Of a DNA stretch of 12,503 nucleotides, positions 6,685 to 12,503 are shown in pieces. The stretch's first letter is position 1, and every line of letters starts with the position of its first letter. Source of the DNA: an uncultured Sphingomonadales bacterium (GTDB lineage: Bacteria; Pseudomonadota; Alphaproteobacteria; Sphingomonadales; Sphingomonadaceae); the NCBI GenBank assembly GCA_937898525.1, contig CALCBC010000118.1:1-12503 (forward strand), read 5' to 3'. The notes below the pieces were generated by a model, which saw only the letters and a list, made by a program, of their open reading frames with translations, ran no database searches and was not told the DNA's origin. Made by a program: the position numbers and the translations under genes.

Positions 6685-7617
6685 ATGGCCTCCCCTGCCC
6701 CCTTCCTCAGACTCGGAACCCGCCGTTCGCCGCTGGCGATGGCCCAGGCCGAGGAAGCGCGCGCGCGGCTCTGCGCGGCGCACGGGTGGGAGGAGAGTGC
6801 GATCGAGCTGGTCCCGGTGGTGGCGAGCGGCGACCGTATCCAGGACCGCCCGCTCGCCGAGATCGGCGGCAAGGCGCTGTGGACTCGCGAGCTTGACCAG
6901 TGGCTCGCCGAGGACCGGATCGACGCCGCGGTGCACTCGCTGAAGGACGTCGAGACCCGCCGCCCCGACAGCCTTGTGCTCGCCGCGATCCTGCCGCGGG
7001 CGGACAAGCGCGACGTGCTGCTCGGCGCCGCGAGCCTCGGCGCGCTGCCGCAGGGGGCGACGATCGGGACCAGCGCGCCGCGCCGCGCCGCGCAGGCGCT
7101 GCACGCACGCCCCGACTGCCGGGTGGTGACCTTCCGCGGCAACGTCGCCACGCGGATCGCCAAGCTCGCTGCCGGAGAGGCGGATGCGACTTTCCTTGCC
7201 GCGGCGGGTCTCGCCCGGCTCGGCGAAAGCGGCGTCGGCCATCCGCTCGATCCCGCCGACTGGCTGCCGGCCCCGGCGCAAGGCGCGATCGCGCTCGAGT
7301 GCCGTGCCGCCGACACGCGGGTCTGCGAGCTGCTCGCCGCGGTCGACCACGCGCCGAGCCGCAGCGAGGTCATGGCCGAACGCGCACTGCTCGCCGCGCT
7401 CGGCGGCACCTGTCACAGCCCGGTCGCGGTGCTGTGCGAGCGGGACGGCGAGATGCTGGCGATGCGGGCTGCGCTGTTCAGCCCCGACGGCGCAGAGCGG
7501 GTCGACGGTGCGGCGACATTCCCCGCCGGCGACGATGCCGGGCCCGCACGGCTCGCCGCCGACCTGCTCGCACGCGCCGCGCCGGCCATCACCGTCCATT
7601 TCACCGGCCCCGAATGA
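6685..7617 (+). CDS. hemC: Hydroxymethylbilane synthase (porphobilinogen deaminase)
   Basis: Joins four porphobilinogen molecules into hydroxymethylbilane, the linear precursor of haem and other tetrapyrroles; cytoplasmic. The 310 residues match the family. Seen: LRLGTRRSPLAMAQA (8-22), EIGGKALWTRELD (59-71), VHSLKDV with catalytic D88, GTSAPRRAAQ (128-137), RGNVATRIAKL (151-161), and LGGTCHSPVAV with C243 as the attachment site of the dipyrromethane cofactor. The ATG at 6685 gives the standard N-terminus; no Shine-Dalgarno is visible, and a CTAGGG word lies 11 nt upstream, consistent with a leaderless message. The TGA overlaps the hemD ATG by 4 bp (7614-7617), so the two are coupled and act in consecutive steps. 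Confidence 0.97.
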   Translation: MASPAPFLRLGTRRSPLAMAQAEEARARLCAAHGWEESAIELVPVVASGDRIQDRPLAEIGGKALWTRELDQWLAEDRIDAAVHSLKDVETRRPDSLVLAAILPRADKRDVLLGAASLGALPQGATIGTSAPRRAAQALHARPDCRVVTFRGNVATRIAKLAAGEADATFLAAAGLARLGESGVGHPLDPADWLPAPAQGAIALECRAADTRVCELLAAVDHAPSRSEVMAERALLAALGGTCHSPVAVLCERDGEMLAMRAALFSPDGAERVDGAATFPAGDDAGPARLAADLLARAAPAITVHFTGPE

Positions 7618-8321
7618 ACGTCCCGATCATCGCCATCAGACCCGAACCGGGCAGCACGGCGACGGTCGCGCGCGGCCGCGAGGCGGGAGTCGAAATCGCG
7701 GCCTTCCCGCTGTTCGAAATGGAACCGGTCGCCTGGAAGCCGCCTCCGGCCGATCGGATCGACGGCCTGTTGCTCGGCAGCGCCAATGCCGTCCGCCTCG
7801 CCGGCCCGGGGCTCGACGCCTTCCGCGAAAAGCCGGTCCATGCCGTCGGCGAGGCCACGGCCGCGGCCGCCCGCGCCGCCGGGCTGACGATCGCAGCGGT
7901 CGGCCAGGGGACGCTGCAGCCGCTGCTGGAGACGGTGACCCCGCCGCGAACGCTCCTGAGGATCACCGGCGAGGAGCACGTGCCGGTTTCTCCACCGCCC
8001 GGGGTCTCGGTCGAGACGCGGATCGTCTATCGCGCGGTGCCGCGACCGCTGCCGGCCGAAGCCGCCGCGACCCTGCGCGGGGGCGCCCTCGTGCTGCTCC
8101 ATTCCGCCGCCGCCGCGCGGCACTTCGCGGCCGAGTGCGAAAGGCTCGGCATCCCACGCCCGGCGGTCGCGCTCGCCGCGCTCGCGCCGCGCGTGGCCGG
8201 GGCCGCCGGTGGCGGCTGGCGCCAGCTCCGCTGCGCGAGCGAGCCGAGCGAGGCGGCGCTGTTGGCTTTGGCCCGCGACATGTGCCATGAACCGCGCCCT
8301 GGGTCACAGCCGTTCGGGTGA
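7614..8321 (+). CDS. hemD: Uroporphyrinogen-III synthase
   Basis: Closes hydroxymethylbilane with inversion of ring D to give uroporphyrinogen III. The 235 residues and position right after hemC fit. The family is poorly conserved, but expected pieces are present: N-terminal IIAIRPEPGS (5-14), FPLFEMEP (31-38), a LLLGSANAVR segment (53-62), HAVGEATAAAARAAG (residues near 75-90), RITGEEH (near 119-125), VYRAVPRPLP (near 139-148) and LLHSAAAARHFA (near 160-171). The start ATG overlaps the hemC stop (ATGA). The gene after it begins 46 bp downstream with its own ribosome site. Confidence 0.9.
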   Translation: MNVPIIAIRPEPGSTATVARGREAGVEIAAFPLFEMEPVAWKPPPADRIDGLLLGSANAVRLAGPGLDAFREKPVHAVGEATAAAARAAGLTIAAVGQGTLQPLLETVTPPRTLLRITGEEHVPVSPPPGVSVETRIVYRAVPRPLPAEAAATLRGGALVLLHSAAAARHFAAECERLGIPRPAVALAALAPRVAGAAGGGWRQLRCASEPSEAALLALARDMCHEPRPGSQPFG

Positions 8322-8367
8322 CGGGGTTCGGCGGGTCCCTCGGGCCGGCCGCGGCGAAAGGGAAGCG

Positions 8368-9228
8368 ATGGACCAAGACTACCGTCCCAGAGCACAGCCC
8401 GCGGCCCGCTCGCGGAGTCCGGTCCGGATGATCGTCGGCGCCGGATTGAGTGCGTTCGTGCTCGGTGTGGTGGCAACCTGGTTCCTGCTGCGGCCGGAAG
8501 GCGTCGCTCTTCCGGGCCTGGTCGAGATCAAGCGCGAGACCCCCGCCGCCGAGGCGCCCGAGGTCGCGACAGCGGCGGCGCTGGACGTCGATCGCGAAGA
8601 CCTCGACGAGCGCATCTCGCAGATGGAGCAGCGGCTCGCCCGGATCGACTTGCAGGCCGAGGCCGCGGCGGGCAACGCGGTCCGCGCCGAGGGCCTGCTG
8701 ATCGTGTCCGCGGCGCGCCGGGCGATCGAGCGCGGCGACCGGCTCGGCTATCTCGCGGACCAGCTGCGGCTGCGCTTCGGCACCGCCCAGCCCAATGCCG
8801 TGCGCGCGGTGATCGCGGCCGGCAACGACCCGGTGACGATCGACCAGCTGCTGACCCGGCTCGACGCGCTCGCGCCCAAGCTCGGCAGGGCGCCGGCCAA
8901 GGAAAGCACGACAGACTGGCTGTCGCGCGAGCTGAGCCAGCTGTTCGTGATCCGGCGCGAGGATACCCCCTCGCCGGCGCCCGAGCGGCGCCTCGAACGG
9001 GCGCGGCTGTTCCTGCAGAGCGGCCGGGCCGGTGCCGCGGCGGGCGAAGTGCGCAACCTGCCCAATGCCGACCAGGCGGCCGACTGGATCGCCGACGCCG
9101 AGCGCTTCTCCGCCGCCCAGCGCGGGCTGGAGGTGCTCGAAGCGGCGGCAATCCTCGAGCCGCGCGAGCTGCGCGACGGAGCGGGCCAGCCGGTCGCGCC
9201 GCCGAGCCCGCCGCCGGCGACCGAGTGA
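8368..9228 (+). CDS. Mic60/mitofilin-like inner-membrane protein
   Basis: A 286-residue protein anchored by one N-terminal membrane helix (about 21-41) after a basic start. It has a short acidic/alanine-rich linker, a predicted coiled coil at about 73-105 (DREDLDERISQMEQRLARID), and a helical C-terminal domain. The C-terminal pattern, with SAARRAIERGDRLGYLADQL at about 114-133, an L-rich IDQLLTRLDALAPKL segment at 158-172, ERARLFLQSGRAGAA near 210-224 and a final ADWIADAERFSAAQRGLEVL near 238-257, fits bacterial mitofilin/Mic60 homologues, which bend and organise membranes. Alphaproteobacterial Mic60 genes are known to sit beside hemC/hemD, which supports the call. It is shorter than typical Mic60. 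The start is set by AAGGGA seven nt upstream of the ATG. A HemX-like role is the alternative. Confidence 0.72.
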   Translation: MDQDYRPRAQPAARSRSPVRMIVGAGLSAFVLGVVATWFLLRPEGVALPGLVEIKRETPAAEAPEVATAAALDVDREDLDERISQMEQRLARIDLQAEAAAGNAVRAEGLLIVSAARRAIERGDRLGYLADQLRLRFGTAQPNAVRAVIAAGNDPVTIDQLLTRLDALAPKLGRAPAKESTTDWLSRELSQLFVIRREDTPSPAPERRLERARLFLQSGRAGAAAGEVRNLPNADQAADWIADAERFSAAQRGLEVLEAAAILEPRELRDGAGQPVAPPSPPPATE

Positions 9229-9238
9229 CCCGCGCCCG

Positions 9239-10453
9239 CTAGCCTTTGAGCAGCTCGGGCAGCCGGCCCGAGACCCCGCGCGCCTCGTCCATGAACCAGT
9301 GCTTGAGCGCGGGCATGCGCTGAACCGCGCCCATGCCGAGACGGCGGATCGCGCTCGGGAGCCGGCCCGGGATGCCGAACAGCCAGGTCAGCGAGTCGGT
9401 CGCCAGCGCGACCGTGAAGGTGTCGAGCGCGCGCCAGCGCTCGTAGCGGGCGAGCAGCTGCGCATCGCCGGGATCGAGGCCGAGGCGCATCCCATCGGCG
9501 AGGACCTCGACCAGCGCGCCGACGTCGCGCAGGCCGACGTTGAGCCCCTGACCCGCGATCGGGTGCAGGCCATGCCCCGCGTCCCCGACCAGCGCGAGGC
9601 GCTGGGCGGTGATCCTTGCCGTGTGGTGGAACCCGAGCGGGTACGACGAGCGCGGCCCGTCGAGCGCGATCGCGCCGAAGATGCCGTGCATGCGCTTGTC
9701 GACTTCGGCGAGAAACGCCCGGTCGGAGAGCGCCAGCACGCCGGCCGCGTCGCGTTCGGAGACCGTCCACACGAGCGCGCTGCGGTGCCGGCCCTCGGGC
9801 GAGTCGAGCAGCGGCAGCAGCGCGAACGGCCCGGCAGGATAGAAGATTTCCCAAGCGACACCGTCGTGCGGCTTCTCGTGAGTCAGGCCGGTGATGATCG
9901 CGCGGTGGCGATAGTCCCAGCGCGCCACGGCGAGCCCGGCTTCCTCGCGCGTCGGCGACTTGCGGCCCTCGGCCGCGACCATCAGCGCGGCCCCCAGACG
10001 GCGTCCGTCGGCGAGCGTCGCCGAGACGCCGAACTCCCCGCGTTCGCGCGAGACGACCTCGCTGGGCGCGTGCCAGGCGATCAGTGGCTCCTCCTTCGCC
10101 GCCTCGAACAGCGCGAGGCGCAGCTCGCGGTTGGCGAACATCCGCCCGAGCGAGCCTTCGTGCGGCTCGGGCCGGAAGTCGATCCGTCCGGGCTTCATCC
10201 CGTCGGTCACGGCGATCGAGGCGATCGGGCAGCCGTGCGGCTCGAGCCGCTCGGCGAGGCCGATGTTGCTGAACAGGTTCCAGCTCGCGGTCGAGATCGC
10301 CGAGGCGCGCCCGTCGAATCCTTCGGCGGTCAGCTCGGCCGGGTCGGCGCGGTCGACCACGTGGCTCGAAATGCCTTTCCTCGCCGCGGCGAGCGCCAGC
10401 GTCATGCCGACGAGACCGCCGCCGAGGACCAGGAGATCGCGCTTGTCGCTCAT
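9239..10453 (-). CDS. UbiH/UbiF/VisC/COQ6-family FAD-dependent hydroxylase
   Basis: Flavoprotein monooxygenase, probably one of the ring hydroxylases of ubiquinone synthesis; which carbon it hydroxylates cannot be decided. The 404 residues (from ATG 10453) are normal. Seen: the FAD-binding GGGLVG at 11-16, FDGRASAIS at 46-54, the middle motif AAEGRKSPTR at about 160-169, and RLALVGDAGHGLHPIAGQGLNVGLRD near 285-309 (key residues G290, D291, P298, G301, N305), which is the COQ6/UbiH signature. In the middle motif the usual Asp of the DG pair is Glu. An ATG at 10462 is in frame; I prefer 10453 because it lies 10 nt after CTAGGG in a setting almost identical to the hemC start. Convergent with the Mic60-like gene (10-bp gap, no visible terminator). 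Confidence 0.9.
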   Translation of the reverse strand: MSDKRDLLVLGGGLVGMTLALAAARKGISSHVVDRADPAELTAEGFDGRASAISTASWNLFSNIGLAERLEPHGCPIASIAVTDGMKPGRIDFRPEPHEGSLGRMFANRELRLALFEAAKEEPLIAWHAPSEVVSRERGEFGVSATLADGRRLGAALMVAAEGRKSPTREEAGLAVARWDYRHRAIITGLTHEKPHDGVAWEIFYPAGPFALLPLLDSPEGRHRSALVWTVSERDAAGVLALSDRAFLAEVDKRMHGIFGAIALDGPRSSYPLGFHHTARITAQRLALVGDAGHGLHPIAGQGLNVGLRDVGALVEVLADGMRLGLDPGDAQLLARYERWRALDTFTVALATDSLTWLFGIPGRLPSAIRRLGMGAVQRMPALKHWFMDEARGVSGRLPELLKG

Positions 10454-10463
10454 CGGATGCATG

Positions 10464-10492
10464 CCCTAGATGCTCGGCCACGATGCGCGCAA
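10464..10492 (-). promoter_or_regulatory. Candidate promoter of the ubi hydroxylase gene
   Basis: On the minus strand TTGCGC (10492-10487) and CTAGGG (10469-10464) are 17 nt apart. CTAGGG ends 10 nt before the preferred start codon. The -35 half falls inside the first codons of the divergent dsbD-like gene, so the two control regions overlap. Confidence 0.35.
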
Positions 10493-12503
10493 GCACCATG
10501 ACCTTCCTCAAAGCGGTGCTGGCCTTGCTCGCGATGGCGCTGGCGCTTCCGGCGGAGGCGCAGCTGCCGGTGCCGGCGAAGGGCAACCACATCGCCGCCG
10601 AGCTCATCGCCTCGGGGCCCGTGGTGCCGGGCGAGCCGCTCGATCTCGCGCTGCTGTTCCGGCCGGAGCCGGGCTGGCACGGCTACTGGAAGAACCCGGG
10701 CGACGCGGGGCTCGGGATGACGCTCGAGTGGGACCTGCCCGAGGGCTGGAGTGCCGGCGAGGCGCTCTACCCGGTGCCGCACAAGCTGCTGATCGCCGGG
10801 CTGATGAACCACGTCTACGAGAGCGATTACGCGGTGCTGGTGCCGCTCACCGTGCCGGCGGACGCGACGGTCGCCAGTATCGTGCCGATCGCGGTCGAGG
10901 CGAACTGGCTCGCCTGCACCGACCAGATCTGCGTGCCCGAGAGCGCGACCCTGACGCTGCGGCTGACGAGCGGTGAGGCGCCGCGCGATCCGCGCTTCGA
11001 CCAGTGGCGCGCGGCGCTGCCGCCGCTGCTCGACAGCCCGGCGCGGTTCGAGCTGACCGCCGACAGGCTGCGGCTGGCGATCCCGCTGCCGGCCTCGCTC
11101 GAGCTCGAGATGCCGCACGTGTTCGTCGAGACCGTGCAGCTGGTCGACTACCCGGCGGCGCAGGTGTTCCGGCGCAGCGGCGATGTCCTCGTGGTCGAGA
11201 TACCGCGCAAGGGTATCGCCGAGAGTGCCGATACGATCACCGGCATCCTCAAGCTCGACGAAGCCGGCAACGGCGTGACCTTCGAAGCGGCGCCCGGCGA
11301 CGTGCCGAGCGGCGGCACCCTGATCGCCGGGGCCGACGCCGGTGCGCTCGCGCCGCTGTGGCTGCTGCTGGGTGGCGCGCTGCTCGGCGGGCTGATCCTC
11401 AACCTGATGCCGTGCGTGTTCCCGATCCTCAGCCTCAAGGCGCTGACCCTCGCCCGCGCCGGCGAGAGCGAGGCCGACGCCCGGCGCGAGGGCGTCGCCT
11501 ACACGGCCGGCGTCGTGCTCGCCTGCCTCGCGCTGGGGGCGCTGCTGCTGGCGCTGCGGGCGCTGGGGAGCGAGATCGGCTGGGCGTTCCAGCTGCAGGA
11601 GCCGGGCGTGGTGGTGGCGCTGCTGGTGCTGGCGGTGCTGATCACGGCCAACTTCGCCGGGCTCTACGAGCTCCCGTCGCTGTCGTTCACGCGCGAGGGC
11701 GGGCGGGCGAGCGCGTTCTCGACCGGGGTGCTCGCCGCATTCGTGGCGACCCCGTGCACCGGGCCGTTCATGGCCGGGGCGATGGGCGCGGCGCTGCTGC
11801 TGCCGTGGTGGCAGGGGCTGCTGCTGTTCGCCGTGCTCGGCTTCGGGCTGGCGCTGCCGTTCCTGCTGCTCGGCTACGTGCCGGGGCTGAGGAAGCTGTT
11901 GCCGAAGCCGGGCAAATGGATGGAGACGTTCCGCAAGGTGCTGGCGGTGCCGATGGGGCTCACGGCGCTTGCCTTGCTGTGGCTGTGCTGGCGGCTGGGA
12001 GGCGAAGGCTTCGCCCTCGCGGCGCTGCTGCTGGCGGCAGGGATCGTCGCCTTGCTGGCCTGGCGCCAGCGCAGGATACTCCCGCTTGCGATCGGCGGCG
12101 TGGCCGCCTGCCTGGCCGCGGCCGTGAGCCTGCCGCTGCTGCACACGCCGCGTTCCGCAGCGGCCGAGCGGGGCATCCTCGCGGCCGTGCCGTTCAGCGC
12201 CGCCGCGCTCGCCGAAGCGCGCGCGGCGAACCGGCCGGTGTTCCTGTGGTTCACTGCCGACTGGTGCCTGACCTGCAAGGTCAACGAGAGCGTGGCGATC
12301 GAGCGCGAGGCGACGCGCGCGGCGTTCGAGAAAGCCGGCGTGGTGGCGATGCGCGGCGACTGGACCCGGCGCGACCCGGAGATCACGCGGTTCCTGACCG
12401 CGCACGGCGCGGGCGGGGTGCCGCTGTACGTTTGGTATGCGCCGGGCGAGGACGGGGAGGTGCTGCCGCAGGTGCTGGGGCCGGACAGCCTGGTGGAGTT
12501 GGC
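10483..12503 (+). CDS. dsbD: DsbD/ScsB-type thiol:disulfide interchange protein (C-terminus beyond window)
   Basis: Carries reducing power from cytoplasmic thioredoxin across the inner membrane to envelope thiol proteins. Numbered from ATG 10483: a signal peptide ends at AEA|Q (26/27). A periplasmic DsbD-alpha-like domain (about 27-285) has ANWLACTDQICVPE with C145 and C150. A multi-helix membrane block (from about 289) has NLMPCVFP with C311 and ATPCTGPF with C425. A C-terminal thioredoxin domain has ADWCLTCK with C595 and C598. All six cysteines expected for the relay are present. The frame is open to the window end at residue 673, so only a short end is missing. An in-frame ATG at 10498 also gives a good signal peptide; neither start has a clear ribosome site. 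It diverges from the ubi hydroxylase over about 29 bp. The alternative name ScsB cannot be excluded. Confidence 0.92.
   Translation, partial: MRASTMTFLKAVLALLAMALALPAEAQLPVPAKGNHIAAELIASGPVVPGEPLDLALLFRPEPGWHGYWKNPGDAGLGMTLEWDLPEGWSAGEALYPVPHKLLIAGLMNHVYESDYAVLVPLTVPADATVASIVPIAVEANWLACTDQICVPESATLTLRLTSGEAPRDPRFDQWRAALPPLLDSPARFELTADRLRLAIPLPASLELEMPHVFVETVQLVDYPAAQVFRRSGDVLVVEIPRKGIAESADTITGILKLDEAGNGVTFEAAPGDVPSGGTLIAGADAGALAPLWLLLGGALLGGLILNLMPCVFPILSLKALTLARAGESEADARREGVAYTAGVVLACLALGALLLALRALGSEIGWAFQLQEPGVVVALLVLAVLITANFAGLYELPSLSFTREGGRASAFSTGVLAAFVATPCTGPFMAGAMGAALLLPWWQGLLLFAVLGFGLALPFLLLGYVPGLRKLLPKPGKWMETFRKVLAVPMGLTALALLWLCWRLGGEGFALAALLLAAGIVALLAWRQRRILPLAIGGVAACLAAAVSLPLLHTPRSAAAERGILAAVPFSAAALAEARAANRPVFLWFTADWCLTCKVNESVAIEREATRAAFEKAGVVAMRGDWTRRDPEITRFLTAHGAGGVPLYVWYAPGEDGEVLPQVLGPDSLVEL

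Noticed and set aside
8748..12405. Long minus-strand open frames across the Mic60-like/hydroxylase region (8748-10607) and opposite dsbD (10450-12405).
   Set aside because: Low-complexity Arg/Gln/His-rich translations overlapping well-supported genes; no start context or conserved motif.
1..12503. Mobile elements, CRISPR arrays, tRNA/rRNA genes, anti-phage or biosynthetic clusters.
   Set aside because: I saw no transposase or integrase motif, no regularly spaced repeats, no tRNA-like fold and no defence-type gene; base composition is uniform throughout.

Overview
The window is about 12.5 kb of GC-rich chromosome that reads as ordinary core genome of an alphaproteobacterium, most probably a sphingomonad (Sphingomonadales, perhaps the Erythrobacteraceae). 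This rests on the very high GC of all frames, an alphaproteobacterial-type SerC, the divergent tsaD/hemC arrangement with hemC-hemD followed by a mitofilin-like membrane protein, and TTGAC/CTAGGG-like promoter words. The assignment comes from reading protein motifs, not from a database search. I see no insertion sequence, phage gene, tRNA, rRNA or CRISPR array.

Left region (1-3088). A 3'-truncated serC (phosphoserine aminotransferase) runs leftward off the window. It has a recognisable promoter and a short leader that folds into two hairpins, the second holding the Shine-Dalgarno sequence. Diverging from it is a lipoprotein of the extensin-like C-terminal family with a metallopeptidase-like motif. 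It converges on, and overlaps by 13 bp, a FixJ/LuxR-type regulator whose receiver-like domain has lost key phosphorylation residues. The regulator has a candidate promoter with an inverted repeat at the expected transcription start.

Centre (3089-9228). Leftward, tsaD (tRNA t6A synthesis), gpsA (glycerol-3-phosphate dehydrogenase) and a polysaccharide flippase-like gene are joined by 4-bp stop/start overlaps, so they look like one translationally coupled operon. Rightward from a 46-bp divergent spacer, hemC and hemD (tetrapyrrole synthesis, also a 4-bp overlap) are followed by a membrane-anchored coiled-coil protein resembling bacterial Mic60/mitofilin.

Right region (9229-12503). A leftward UbiH/COQ6-type flavin hydroxylase (ubiquinone synthesis) converges on the Mic60-like gene. 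It diverges from a DsbD/ScsB-type thiol:disulfide interchange protein that is cut by the window end within its C-terminal thioredoxin domain.

Most genes are housekeeping. The items most worth a second look are the serC leader, the degenerate receiver regulator with its dyad-bearing promoter, the Mic60-like gene, and near-identical CTAGGGCA...CCGATG start regions before hemC and the ubi hydroxylase that suggest leaderless or nearly leaderless mRNAs. I found no evidence of a wholly new multi-gene system.
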